This document shows, in pieces, positions 12,228-23,560 of a DNA stretch of 64,000 bases. Below the pieces are notes generated by a model. That model was not told the DNA's origin and did no database searches. It saw only the letters and a list, made by a program, of their open reading frames with translations. The DNA lies in NCBI GenBank assembly GCA_905147135.1, contig LR990048.1, forward strand, positions 19,018,563 through 19,082,562. Reading direction: 5' to 3'. Made by a program: the position numbers and the translations under genes. How positions within the stretch are numbered: the first letter of the stretch is position 1; every line of letters starts with the position of its first letter. The DNA is from Blastobasis lacticolella. Taxonomy: Eukaryota; Arthropoda; Insecta; Lepidoptera; Blastobasidae.

Positions 12228-15200
12228 CTCTGTTTGAGCTCTTTATCAGACCATCCATAATTATGTCAGAGTAGACACTCGCATCTAGTAAAATGTCGAT
12301 AGGTTTTGAGATGTTGTACTCGGGATCCACTAGTTGTATGTGCTGAAGATGAGCCCAAGATTGTATGTAAAAGGTTTCATTTGGCAAGTTGTTTATTACC
12401 CGATCGATGACTAACGCTTGTGTTTCAAACTGGAAGTCGTCGTAAATGGATTGACATTGTAGTGACACGACTCCGCGACTACGTCTTGATCCATAGCCTA
12501 TGCCCGAAACAGATGCATGGTAGCTGTGTCTAGGTAATCCTTACATCTGCGCCGCATTTTCGGAAATGAGTGATATTTGTGAGCCTTGATCTAGTAGGGC
12601 TCGTAGAGTTGCGATAGTCCCATCTATTGCTCTAACTTTGATGGATATTGTTGTTAAGATAATCTCTTCGTTTTCATTAGCGATGTAATTAACGCTATGC
12701 TGTTTCGACATAGCTTGTGTCGCGGAAATAGTCGGCGGCATGTAGGACTGCGTAGCCAGCATTTTGTTGTTGACGCTGCCGGTCGGGGGCGATGGCCCGG
12801 CCGCGGCGGCCGGCGGGTGCGGCGCCACGTGACTCGCTCGGGCGCATGCCTCGTGCAAAATCGTGTTGTGCTCGCCTTGGCAATATTTGCACCTATTTGG
12901 CGAAGTGCACTTATTGTATTTATGCTTGTACAAACAATTCTGACAAATGTCTAATTTCTTCACTGTCCCCAATTTCGCGTCCGGTTGCAGGCTAATGAAC
13001 TGTTTGCATTTGAATAATGTATACTTTTGTGAACATAATGGACAGTTCCACGTGTATGTTGCAGAAGTTTGATAATTCTCTTGGCGATTTGCGGCATAAT
13101 GCTGGTAGATAGGCTTGTTAGTAGTGTGGGGCTTTGTTTGTTGGTAGTAGTAGGGGAGCCCACGATGCTAAATGGGGATTTACTCGAGCGTCATAGAGAC
13201 CTATTGAGTTGCAAAGCTTATATAATAAAAAGAAAAAAATGTTAAATAATGTATACCTTTTCATCGGTGGGGGGAGCGGCTATAGATTTTCAAAAATGTA
13301 AAAAAAAACTATTGCATGGACATACTCGAGCGCGTCAGATATTGATAGCATCCATGTCCTACGTATTTTTAATAATGTACGTATGTTAATCTGATCGTTT
13401 GCATGATGGGGGTGGTCATACGTAGGGGTTGAAAATGAAAAAAAAAAAAAATTTTATCGAGCGCGTCAGATTTTCTAAGGGGATGTTAAGTGATCCTAAA
13501 AAAATGCTCTCATCTAATAATCTGACGATTTGGATGTGACGCAAACTCGCGGCCATTATTAGAATGTGCCAAATAAATTCGCCATTTTGAAATACTCAAG
13601 CGTGTCAGATTAAGATATATATGGTTCATCTTTATGTCCTAGACGTGCTGTCTCATAATCTGACGATTATCTGGAGGGATTCGCCAAATCTAATAATTTA
13701 AAAAAAAAAAATTTTTTTTTACAGTGTCGCGGACAATGAATAAAATCTTTGGCCACGGAGTCTTATCTTTGTTTTCTTTTTTATATGGCCCTACATACTA
13801 GCCAAGAAACCGTTGTCCGCTCGATGGTGCCGTGGTGCCTAGCATTCATTTTATATTATAATTATAATTATGACGTTCATAAGTGTTTGTGAAAACCTAA
13901 ACTGAATAAACGTATTTGAGTTTGAGTTTGAGTTTGAACAAAATAAGCCAAAACGTTAGAAATACGTTGTAAATAATATCATGCCACGAACAAGCTGTTT
14001 GATCAGCTGTGATGATGTCATGGCATCAGAAAACAGAGTGGGGACGGAGTTAGAGAGTAATAGATAGAGAAAAAGTGAAAGAGAATAGAAACGCGGGGTG
14101 GGGAATATAGGCATCACGTAGCTGCACGTATTAAACTTTATCGACGAATTTTTGTAACTTCGGCTTGTGGAAATCGTCAGATTATATATTTTACGTGATC
14201 CTTGAATTATTTCCTTCAAAATAAAAAAAAATTCACCCACGCTCGAGAATGTCGAGATGCCGTTTTTTTTTTTGCAACTTTGCAGCCCTCCCCTTTCTTT
14301 ACGTCACTTGCAAATTGTCAGATTAGTGGAATATTCACTTTTTAGCATGTAATTAACTCACCCTACCTTAATCTGACGCGCTCGAGAATTTCTGATGATC
14401 AATTTTTTTTTACTAATCTGATCCTTTATCCTTGACGGGCGGCCATATATATGAGGCTCATATTTGGTGGAGGTACTTAACCGGGTACAAGGTATCCCCC
14501 TGTATATTAATCTGCCGCGCTTCAGTAAATCCCGAAATCCCCGCTTGGGCTCCCCTACTATAGGTTTTCTTTGGTACGAAACCGGAATCTTTCTGATGTA
14601 TAGGTTCTAGGGCATTGAATTTGCTTTCTAAAAAGGACATGAGTTCTTTCAAAGATGGTAATTCACGAGGTGACTTGCGGGACTCTTTATAACCCCTGTA
14701 TGTGTCAGAATCAAGCTTTTTCGATATTAAGTGAACTAATATGGGGTCCCAAGTAGAGGTGTCAATACCTAAATTCTGTATGGCGTGTACACACTCCATC
14801 GTAGTGTCATAGACGCGTTTAATCTCATATGCCGACTGTTTTTGTATAATATGTTGATTTAAAAGTAATTCAATTTGTTTAGTAAAGAGCACATGGGGAT
14901 TGTTTTATCTATGTGTAATGAGCTCCCAGGCGGTGTCGTAATTGTCGGCTGATATGTGCAAATGTTGGATAAGCCGCTCGGCTTCACCCTTTAATTTTCC
15001 CTTCAAATGCTGCATTTTTTGGCTCTTAGTGAGAAGGGAGTTATTGTGAATGCTCTCTGTAAACAAATCATAGAATGTAGGCCAGCTAGTGTACCGGCCT
15101 GTAAATATAGGAATTTCTATTTGCGGGGTTGATTGTTGAAGATGAGCTGTTGATGCTAATTTTTGGTTTAACGAACGTTTCTTTTCTTTATAGCAAGTCT

Positions 15201-15814
15201 CATAGTAGCTAAATTCTCCATCGTATTGTAAATCTGTACCCTGCAATATGTTGTCTATTTGCAGATGCAAGGAATCGATAACATTCCATCTCGATTGTAG
15301 ATTACGTAACACATCTTCTAGTTTCCATTTATCTCTTAATTCTGTTAAATTAAGACCTCTCAGTAGTCTAGATAATGCGCGAAAGTTAGTTCGTTGTAGA
15401 GATAGAAGTTCTGTTGCCTGTGTTGGCGGTGCGGCTGTTGCCGGCGAAGCGCGTGCTGGCAGTGGGGACGTTTTCTGTGCTAGGTAAAGTTTTTGTGTTG
15501 GTAATAAGACCGCTTGGACCAGCTGGTATCTCTTCCATCTCGATAGGTTTAAAAGTTGAAATTAAATAACGGACTTCGTTATAATAAGCCCGAGCTTGGG
15601 CATACTGATTCTCTCCATAATATGGAACAGATTCATCGGCATACCGGCCGAGCTTTACGTTATTGGTGAATTCAGTCCAGTATTTATCTAGGCTCCCGAG
15701 ACGAGAATCTATGTATTCCCGTGTTTTACGGCTTGCGGAGTCTTTTTTAAAGTTACGCTCCGTTTGTTTAATGGAATCGAGAATATCAGCCTGTCGTTGA
15801 AGCAGTTGATCCAT
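12228..15814 (-). pseudogene. gag: gag-protease region of the BEL/Pao element, broken and interrupted
   Basis: Gag begins at the ATG at 15814 (MDQLLQRQ). A frameshift between about 15390 and 15480 leads into the frame that holds the DUF1759-like core (IEIPIFTGRYTSWPTFYDLF; LKGKLKGEAERLI). A TAA at 14907-14905 interrupts the next conserved block. The coding sequence is then split by a 1.4-kb TIR element (13150-14558). Beyond it are two zinc knuckles (CPLCSQKYTLFKC; CQNCLYKHKYNKC), a third Cys pair, and a retroviral-type protease with LLDQGSQISLIS (about 12590-12560). A second in-frame TAA at 12543-12541 is followed by the post-protease domain (PIDILLDASVYSDIIMDG), which stops at 12228 where the other TIR element begins. 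BEL/Pao assignment rests on this domain order. Non-functional. Confidence 0.85.
13150..14558. mobile_element. 1,409-bp non-autonomous DNA transposon with TA target duplication
   Basis: Inserted in gag. Terminal inverted repeats GTAGGGGAGCCCA / TGGGCTCCCCTAC, flanked by TA at 13148-13149 and 14559-14560. A subterminal motif CTCGAGCGCGTCAGAT recurs (13183, 13325, 13457, 13595) and faces its mirror images in the right half (14241, 14370, 14506). A second motif, aatctgacgattt, alternates with it (about 13390, 13519, 13656; inverted near 14172 and 14316). A LINE-like tail 'actgaataaacg' with (gagttt)n lies at 13868-13937, so the element is itself nested or composite. No transposase. TA duplication suggests a Tc1/mariner-type or Sola-type mobiliser; this is inference. 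Confidence 0.7.
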
Positions 15815-16211
15815 GTTGTTGAAGGAAATTGGAAAGATCTTACTTGGACTGACGAATGCTGCTATAACTCGAACCCCTGACTTAAAACCTGTGATCTGCC
15901 AGCGCCAGAGGGAACACGTCCAATATGTCGTAAAGATTGCGTAACGTCCAAAAACAAAGTTCAAAGTCACTGCACCTCACAGTTTGTACACTTATTTCTC
16001 ACTGTATGTGTAGAAAAGTATAAAAATGTCCACTACAACGCGCACGTAGTTATAATGTACAATGGACTGTATGTCACCAAAAATTGTAACTGTATGTCAC
16101 TGTTTAATTAACTGTTTGTTAAATTGTCACTGATTGCTTAAGACCCAAAAACTGTATGATTTTGGATCTTCTTAATACTCGAAGAATAAAAACTGTATGT
16201 TTTTTATCTTC

Positions 16212-16229
16212 TTAAGGCTCGAAGGACCA
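16212..16229 (-). other. Primer-binding site of the BEL element
   Basis: On the minus strand the sequence TGGTCCTTCGAGCC starts five bases after the end of the 5' LTR. TGG followed by an acceptor-stem-like stretch is the expected form of a tRNA primer site; the tRNA was not identified. Confidence 0.65.
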
Positions 16230-16234
16230 TAAAC

Positions 16235-16433
16235 TGTAGTGTACAGTTATCGTGAGTGTTTAGGGGGTTAGGTGGGGGATGTTAATGACCGAACCCGTTG
16301 GATGTTGTTTAAACACTAAATTTATTATAAAAAGTAATCGACCAAGTAATTTACCTACGCTGCAATACATTCGGCGCGCATTGGCCTACTTACAGCCGTA
16401 GGTAAAATTGCCTGTAAGGCGTTACTCCGTACA
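16235..16433 (-). repeat. 5' LTR of the BEL/Pao element
   Basis: 199 bp, direct repeat of 9061-9259 with about three differences. The near identity indicates recent insertion compared with the heavy internal damage. Confidence 0.9.
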
Positions 16434-17010
16434 GTAGTTCTTTTAAATTTTGGACAGGTGTTTTTTTATGAGTTGTGATTCCCTCCGGCCGCCATTGCAT
16501 ATAATATTTATTATGTTTTATATAGCTGTTGGTACTCCAATAAATAAATAAATATTGTTTGTAAAAGAAGTTAATCTTAATTGAAGCGCCTGTTTTGAAT
16601 GTTTTAGCAATCATTTTATTAACTCTTCTGTGACCCGTTATAGCAGATACTAATGTACATCGTCCATTCTGGACGTTTCAAAACTGTGTGCTCGCCCACA
16701 ACGGGGCGTCTGTAATTTTATGTTAGCAAGCGAGGTGTCACCGAAGGCCGAACGCAGTACCCCCCAGAAAGGGTTGCCGTAAGACCAGACGGTTGCCTTA
16801 TATTGTGGCCTTATTCTGTACTAACAGACGAGATCTTTTATCGAGCAGCCACTCTACCTGATTCTTTTGCACCTATATGATATATCTAAATTTGTTTATA
16901 ATGAATATGAATCCCAAGTTAGGGTAAAAGTCCTTCTGTCGAAAAGTGAAGGTAATATGCTTAGATTTTAATGCACTTGCTGTAATACAACTTATCCAGA
17001 ATTTTTAATA
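16434..17010. other. Intergenic, no gene seen
   Basis: Single-copy-looking DNA with a mildly GC-richer patch at about 16620-16800. No coding frame or repeat family recognised. Confidence 0.4.
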
Positions 17011-17014
17011 TCAC

Positions 17015-17480
17015 TAAGGTGGCAAAAAAGCTTTGAGCCTGCCTGGTGGTTAACAGTCGCCGCAACCTATGGATGTTTGCAATACCAGGGGCATCAACCA
17101 CGCGTTTCCGACCCCCCCTAACGTAAAGACCTTTTCACCCCTCTCTTGAACTCCAGGGAAAACCTCTCCAGGTAGTTCATTCCACAACTTTAGTGTGAGT
17201 GGGAGGATGAATTCCCTGTCGGTAGGAAGTGGTGCGATGATAGAATGTAGCTGTAGGCATTATGTCAAACAGTTCTTAATAACAAACACCGTTGTAGAAA
17301 TGATATTTTTTTGGAATGTTCTTGTGTCTTCTACTGGCCGGAGGTTAAAGCTGGTAGTGTCATCAGCGAAGATGGCTGTCATTACCTTCACTCTCTGATT
17401 CAGGCACTGGTATGTCACGTACTACGCGGTCACATTAACTTGATACCTCGCTGGAATGCGAAGCCCCGCCCGCTTCCCCC
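17015..17480 (-). mobile_element. LINE-derived moth repeat ('aaggtggcaaac' type)
   Basis: Shares aaggtggcaaa, cctgcctggtgg, gtttgcaataccaggg, ccaggtagttcattcca and gatagaatgtagctgtaggc with 22440-22780. On the minus strand part of it reads LTLKLWNELPGEVFP, which resembles the C-terminal tail of a LINE ORF2. A short relic of the same head is at 228-262. Confidence 0.65.
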
Positions 17481-18440
17481 CGCATTCCCTTAGCTCGCCC
17501 GGCAAACGTCAGTATGGTTAGCATATCTGTTACCGATACGCGCTTCGATATTGTGGCTAGTTTTCTGTTGGTGTTCTTGGACATGTTGTTAAGTTTTCGT
17601 TATTGTTTTGTTAAGTTTGGACTATTTTTGTTAATTTTGTTTTTTTTATGTCTGTTTTTGAACATCGGGAAAACTATACACAGTGAAGGGAGAAATCTTG
17701 TGTTGAAAGTGCAGTGCAGTGAATTTTGATAAAATAGTAAATTTGAAATCTCGCGAGACTATTTGTATGGAACAGCTGATATTTTTTTCGAGATTTCATA
17801 GTTGGTCCCATAACAAAAGTTGTTTGTATCGGTGTGTAGATTAAACCGTTTCAGTTCTATATGACCTTTCTGAATCACCTGTATATGTAGTAACTACATT
17901 TATTAAATTAATATATGATGTAACATATTGCAAGAATAACAAATAAAATCTATGCTCCAAAATCAAACGTATAGTTTTAATTTACCAACATGCTTTTTTT
18001 TCGCACCGTACCTGAGTGTCTAAATGACGTCACCAAGCCCAAGTGTCAAGTTAATGTGACCGAGTAGTAATAATGGATATAAATTTAAATCACACGCTGA
18101 ATACTTTAGTTGATTTTATTAGTGATTTATACTTGCCATATTTTGTTTTAGCTACGTATTACCTCTAGTACTATGTAACACTTCCCAATGCCTACATAAA
18201 AAGTAATGTAATCGAAACATATCATGTCGCAATACTCGCAATCACGAGGAATTTAATCACTACAATTTCGATTACATCTAAGTATTTATAAAGTTTTCGT
18301 TATCTTTGTCTATTGTACCAATGTGTGCAGAAATCTAATCAAATGTAGTTACCAATATATAGAATGTTCTAATTTAATTTAGCCGGTATGGAGAAAATCG
18401 AGTCCTCTGTGTACAATTATTGATATTTTTTTTATAAAAA
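17481..18440. other. AT-rich intergenic
   Basis: No gene or known repeat recognised. A tract of T-rich open sequence at 17514-17729 translates to a low-complexity hydrophobic string and is not credible as a gene. Confidence 0.4.
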
Positions 18441-18860
18441 TAAATATGTGACATCATCCAAAAAGTACCAAAAAAAATTTAAAGTGCAGGCCATAAAGGT
18501 CGGATTCGCAGGACGACAGTGTCAACACCTGCAAATAATACAGCACCGCAGACTGTTCTGGCAAAAGAGTAGGTATATCAGTGATAAGAGCTTTGTCCTA
18601 AAGACCATCGCTTCTCAAGGACCAGCTTGAGCTCCTTTCCCAAAGAGTTGATCGTCTGGAGAATCAATCCCGCCGGACGCAATGCTTGGCCGAGCGAGAC
18701 GGAGAGTGAGGATCTGATAAACAAGATCTTGTCCTTGTTACTCGACCAAATGAAGTTGGACAGTGTTGGCCACTCTGCGTTGGAAGTATATCATAGATTG
18801 CCTAAAAAGTAGTAAGGACGGGCCTGTTTTGGTTCGTTACATCACTCAAACTAGTGAGGC
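18440..18860 (+). mobile_element. LINE ORF1 remnant (coiled coil plus RRM-like start)
   Basis: Across two frames the plus strand reads ...ELLSQRVDRLENQSRRTQCLAE, then EDLINKILSLLLDQMKLD and ...GPVLVRYIT. This is the hallmark order of LINE ORF1 nucleic-acid-binding proteins (coiled coil, LENRSRR-type motif, RRM-like domain). It is broken by stops and frameshifts; no RT follows. Confidence 0.55.
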
Positions 18861-19033
18861 AGTTTGAGACGATGACGACGGAAGGGCTCTCGAAGTCTTT
18901 CGAAGTTAAGGCAGAAAGTGTTCATATAGAAGCATATAGAAGTACTGGACGAACGACGGCACGATTATGGTGGTCCTCCCGGAAAATAGCTTTTCTCCAT
19001 GGCTACCTACTATCTACGTGATCTACAGGGGGT

Positions 19034-19170
19034 TTACCATAAGCTCTTATAGCAGGACCTAAAGAGAACTGCCCTGCTTAGAACGAGACAGAACTATACG
19101 TGTCACATAAGCTTGTCTCGTTCTAAGCAAGGCAGTTCGGTTTAAGACCTGCTATAAGAGTGCATGGTAA
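19034..19170. repeat. Long imperfect hairpin (foldback)
   Basis: Two ~58-bp arms in inverted orientation around a ~20-nt loop. Left arm begins ttaccataagctcttatagc, right arm ends gctataagagtgcatggtaa; both include ctgcttagaacgagaca. Roughly 85% paired by eye. Could be a tiny MITE or a transcribed hairpin. Confidence 0.75.
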
Positions 19171-19303
19171 GCCCTCAGTCCCATTTATCAGTGACAAAAT
19201 CCACTTAAAACACTAGCACCCGGTTTTTGAAACGTACGTCAAATCATAGATTAGCTAACAGACTGTCACATTTAACAAACCACTGTTAGTTTCTGAAAGG
19301 CCG

Positions 19304-19720
19304 ATGAGGAGTTTTCCAGTAGGTATTGTCAGTTGGTTTCAAAAAGCATCAATAGATGGCGCTCCTACAATTTTGGTAATCTTTTTTTAATCTGTATGAT
19401 GGTGGCAGTGATTTCATGCAGTCAACTAATACTAAACTTAAAAATAAAATGTTTATTAATATAAACATAACTGTTAAAGGTTGAACGAAATGTAAAAAGA
19501 AATATTTATAGAAGTTGGCACTATGTTCCATTATTATTACAACCTCTAAAATGGTTGAAAACTATTGACAAATACAGTATTATCCAATACAACGTACCCA
19601 GTGTTTATATCCTGTTTGTTAAGAACCTATTTCAAGCGATTATCAATTACCAAAATTGTCGGGGCGCCATCTAGTAAGTGGTTAGGAATGCTTTAGATAC
19701 CTATTGAAAAACTGCTCATT
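19304..19720 (+). mobile_element. MITE, left member of an inverted pair
   Basis: 417 bp with related ends (atgaggagttttccagtagg at the left, inverse of ctattgaaaaactgctcatt at the right), each followed inward by an agatggcgctcc-type block. The same family lies inverted at 21585-21982. Internal match includes ctctaaaatggttgaaaact and tacccagtgtttatat. Confidence 0.75.
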
Positions 19721-20034
19721 AACTTAAAACTTGCTAATAGACCATAAACAGGTAATACATTTTTTCGTCTGGCTACCCCTACTAAAATCAGTCACATCAT
19801 AGCCACGTCACATTCATTGATATGTTTTGTTTCTGTCAAACGCATTGATTTGTCTCTTCCTTAGGGGCCTTTTGAAGCCAAAATCGTATGTGATATTTAA
19901 CTTTTAGATGAAACTGATAGCGATTGTATAGTTTTCGTGTAAAATCGAAAATAATCAAAAAAATATACAGAGCGAGAAAAGAAAACTTATAACAATATTT
20001 ATGTCATAGGGATTCCAGTGTGTCAGTAATCCCA

Positions 20035-20215
20035 TCATCATCATCTTTAAGCAGGTAGGTAGGTCCGGGTCCACTGCTGAATACAGGCCTCCCACGACTT
20101 ACACTCCGGTCGACTCTGTTATCGTGCATTTAACGGCTCCCTAGGACCTTAAGGAGGTCGTCCGTCCATCTTTTGGGAGGCCATCCCGTTCGCCACTCAA
20201 CAACATCCGCCCTAC
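20035..20215. repeat. Moth dispersed repeat ('gtccactgctgaatacagg' type)
   Basis: catcatcatc leader, then gtccactgctgaatacaggc, ctcccacgactt and ccgtccatcttttgggagg, a recurrent lepidopteran repeat type. Non-coding. Confidence 0.55.
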
Positions 20216-20249
20216 CGGCTATCGATTCTATGAGTTTCTCCCAATAATC

Positions 20250-20640
20250 CTGGCCCCGGACCAGTTCGTGGTTCAGGTCCAGGTCCTGGCCCCGGAACAG
20301 ATCCTGGTTCAGGTCCAGGTCCAGGCCCCGGACAAAGTCCTGGTCCAGCTAAATGTTTATGGTCTATGTGCTGGCACTGATCTAGGTCCTGATTCTGGTT
20401 CAAGCTCAAATTGTGATCAAGGCCCTTGTTCGGGTCCAAGACCAAGACCAGGTCCAGATCTTGGTTTTGGTTAATAGCCAATCTCATTTTCAGGTGCCGG
20501 TGTACGTCCTGGTCCTGGCGTTGGTTCAGATACCTGTTCCAGTTTTGGTCATGGTCCTGGACTAGAACCTGGACCCAAGACCTGAACTTTGTCTTGGACC
20601 AAAACCAGGACCTGGACCAGGGCTAGGACCAAGACCTAGA
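20250..20640. repeat. Gly-Pro-coding minisatellite (ggtccaggtcctggttca type)
   Basis: Irregular tandem array of 6-bp and 18-bp units built on ggtccaggtcctgg. All frames stay open because of the repeat; the minus strand gives a (GPGPEP)-like string. No start context, no conserved flanks; treated as satellite DNA, not a gene. It lies between the two inverted MITEs. Confidence 0.75.
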
Positions 20641-21584
20641 CCAAGAAAATCGGATATAATTTATTTTGACAATCTGTTATTTGGTCGATTTTCGCTAATT
20701 AAAATAACAAGACGATAACATACAGTTAACATGAGTAAAAGCTCTCCCAGGGGAGACCCAAAGTTACCTTAATCGGCCGTTAATTGGAGATTTGACAATC
20801 CGTTGACAAACTGTTAATAAACTGTCAATTAGCCTTTTCAGAAACCTAAACATTTAATCGGAGATTAACAAGTTGTTACGTAATTTTTACGTTGACACGC
20901 TTTTCAGAAACCGGGTGTAGGTTGTTATCATTATTAATTTTGGCAGCTTATAACCTAGTTATCGCATTTTTGACTAATAAGGTAACTCGATATTGCACAA
21001 TTTTTACATTTTACCTAGTGCCGCTTTTTTGTTGATATCTGTTTATTTTAAGATCTATCAGCGGAACTACAAAAAAGCTAGATCAAGTATATACCTAGGC
21101 TAGAAACAACAGCGATTATTAATCGTACGACGTTAATTCGCGAGACTCCATAATTAATTTAAATTACTTTTAATTTGTAATTTGTTGTTCATATAAATTA
21201 ATATTTAGCTAAGTCTCATCTGTCAATGGCACACCACACTACGCCACTAGTGCCACCATAGCGCCCTTAATTGCACCTTTATATACGTACTGAGGCAAGA
21301 ATTAACCAAAAACAAAGATGGCGTCAATGACATGACATATCTATGCCATAGAGTGCCACAAACTTATCTCACCCGGTAGCCAAAACTGGAACTAAGTGCC
21401 GCCATTTTGATATATAACTTTGTTGACAACAACTGTGCCACCGTCATTAGGAAAGATAACTGATAAGTCTGTAGCACTCATTCATTTATTCAGTCATTTT
21501 GACAGTTATCGGCTGACGGCTCCATGTTTCTTATAAAAAACTACGTGGTCTATTGAGGATAATATATTTTAATGTATAATGTGT

Positions 21585-21982
21585 AATGAGCAGTTTTCCA
21601 ATAGGTATCTAAAGCATTCCTAACCACTCCCTAGATGGCGCCCCGACAATTTTGGTAATTCATAATCGCTTTAAATAGGTTCTTAGCAAAAATAATGTAA
21701 ACACTGGGTATGTTGTATTGGATAATATTGTATTTATCAATAGTTTTTAACCATTTTAGAGGTTGTAATAAAATATTACATCAAAACAAAACATCAATTT
21801 TACTGAGTCAATTCGTTTCATGGACACTAGGATCAAGAATGGACGCAATTCAAATATGAAAAGTTTGAATTAAAATACATTTCAGTTAACCTTTTGGTGA
21901 AAAAATTACCAAAATTGAAGGAGCGCCATCTATTGATGCTTTTTGAAACCAATTGACAATACCTTCTGGAAAACTCCTCATT
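21585..21982 (-). mobile_element. MITE, right member of an inverted pair
   Basis: 398 bp, inverted relative to 19304-19720. Ends aatgagcagttttccaatag and, at the right, cttctggaaaactcctcatt. The pair encloses about 1.86 kb containing the Gly-Pro minisatellite. Confidence 0.75.
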
Positions 21983-22439
21983 GGTGGTATGACTGGTTAT
22001 TTGTCTATGACTTTTTAGCCATGCCCTTTAATTTCAGGACAGACATGAATTAAGGTCTCATCCCGATCCCTCCAAACCTTTGTCCTAACAGTGAGCTTAT
22101 ATGGGCTGATAATTACAGTAAGGTAAAGTTGCTGTCAGAAGATGATATTCTAAGAAATTCTTCTTTTATCCATACCTGTGTGAACTATGCAAACAAAACC
22201 AGAAAGTCTAGTTGAACCTTGTTCTGAAACTGTTGAAACTTTAAATTTAGATTTAAAGTTTCAATAGTTTCAATCTAGATTTAAAGACTAGTCTTTAATC
22301 ACCAGTTTGCTTAATGTAGTATATATTAATCGAAATCTCATTATTAAAATGTTTAACTACTTAGTAACCAACGTGCCAAATAGCCCATCTTATGATAAAC
22401 CAACAAACCAGCAGTCACTGTTAAACCTAAGATGATTGA

Positions 22440-22900
22440 CTCATATTTGTTTTTATACCACTAAGGCGACAAACAAGCTTACGGCCTGCCTGATGGTAAG
22501 CAGTCCCCGCAGCCTATAGACGTTTGCAATACCAGGGCCATCATCCACGCGTTGCCGACCCCGTAAAAACCTTTTCACCCTTTTCTTGAAGAACTCCATG
22601 TTGTACTCTCTAAACCTTTCCAGGTAGTTCATTCCATAACCTTAGTGTACGTGGGAGCAAGTTCCTTTGGAACCGCACAGTTCGCGATCAATTTGACTCA
22701 AAGATGTGAGTATGAACTCCATGTCGGTGGCGAGCGGTGCGACGATAGAATGTAGCTGTAGGCATCATGTCATATCCATTATGCTTTCTATTTAGAGTGA
22801 TAGATCCAGTCTCTTTAAAATTTAGATAGTCTCCAACCCGCATGCCAAGCGTGGCAATTACAGCAATACCCTCCACTAATGTGGAGGTGGCTCAAGTCCA
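22440..22900 (-). mobile_element. LINE-derived moth repeat, second copy
   Basis: Second copy of the 17015-17480 family, starting taccactaaggcgacaaac and including gatagaatgtagctgtaggc near 22745. Ends at a short moth repeat tail 'aagtccagcagtgaactg' (about 22892-22910). Confidence 0.65.
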
Positions 22901-22924
22901 GCAGTGAACTGTTATATAGGCGGA

Positions 22925-23404
22925 TAGGCCGATAGTGAAGTCTTACAATTACAATTGTATCAATTTAATAAGATAGTGTTTCAGAATCTTAGTCATCATT
23001 AATTAAAAAAGTAATACAAAAAATGAAACCAGGAATGCCGTAAAAATGTTATAATGAAGCAGATTCTTCAACTCAAGAGGTCCGGATAATTTGAGTTTAC
23101 ATAATTAACATTTCAAAGCAGGCGGGGATCCATTTTATTTATATAAACTATCAGACCCGATTCCTGATCCAAACATATTATTCGAAAAAGGAACTAAGAA
23201 GCTGCCTGCAAAAACTAGTACTATAACGAAATGTAAATGTGAGCTTATCAGACTAAAGTTATTTTATGGAATGGAATATAATTTACAGAGGGCGAAGAAA
23301 CATTGTTTTATGAGCATATCACTCCTTATCTTTAATCAAACAATTAACTTAATCGCAGAGATAATAACAGGAAGCGAAATACGTCAAGTAACAGATACAC
23401 ATAA
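22925..23404. repeat. Segmental repeat shared with 41305-41780
   Basis: Same orientation and order as 41305-41780: gaagtcttacaat, agtcatcatta, accaggaatgcc, cccgattcctgat, aaaaactagta, gagcttatcaga, tatgagcatatcactcctta. Parts also lie upstream of EcKL gene 4 (35395-35560) and, inverted, upstream of gene 5 (near 46500-46550), so it travels with the kinase loci. Confidence 0.7.
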
Positions 23405-23560
23405 CAGATAGGCGTCTCCTTCGCCTTGACCATGATGCAGGATTTGGCGGATCACATAATTACAGAAGTTAAAGCGACTGCCATCTGACCTCTGTGACCC
23501 TGTTACCCTGTGCGCGGGAACACAAGCGGGACATTAACGCCAAGATGATGATAATGATGA
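23405..23560. repeat. Dispersed repeat, inverted pair of pieces
   Basis: 23420-23470 reads tcgccttgaccatgatgcag (plus). 23510-23555 reads the opposite strand of the other half (gggacattaacgccaag). It abuts and truncates the EcKL stub that follows. Confidence 0.6.

Larger units (their letters stand above)
9061..16433 (-). mobile_element. BEL/Pao LTR retrotransposon with F-type env; RT-RNaseH-IN deleted
   Basis: Bounded by two direct 199-bp LTRs (9061-9259, 16235-16433) that differ at three positions by eye. Read on the minus strand: 5' LTR, primer-binding site, gag (DUF1759-like), zinc knuckles, aspartic protease, start of the post-protease (DUF1758-like) region, then an abrupt jump to an envelope gene and the 3' LTR. 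RT, RNase H and integrase are missing. Two TIR elements sit inside (11140-12227, 13150-14558). Gag-pro has one frameshift and two in-frame stops; env has one in-frame stop. No target-site duplication is evident (flanks gtttac / gtagtt). The element cannot move on its own. Confidence 0.88.

Noticed and set aside
12697..12995. Plus-strand ORFs over the BEL zinc-knuckle region
   Set aside because: They are shadows of the minus-strand gag-protease frame, which has recognisable CCHC and protease motifs.
16434..16440. Target-site duplication of the BEL element
   Set aside because: Flanking bases (gtttac at 9055-9060 and gtagtt at 16434-16439) do not match as a direct repeat.
20212..20626. Collagen-like or Gly-Pro protein genes on both strands
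   Set aside because: Frames are open only because of a 6/18-bp satellite; no start context, no conserved ends, and open on both strands.
22231..22272. Small AT-rich hairpin (actgttgaaactttaaat and its inverse)
   Set aside because: Only ~18-bp arms in AT-rich DNA with no context pointing to a terminator, MITE or RNA.
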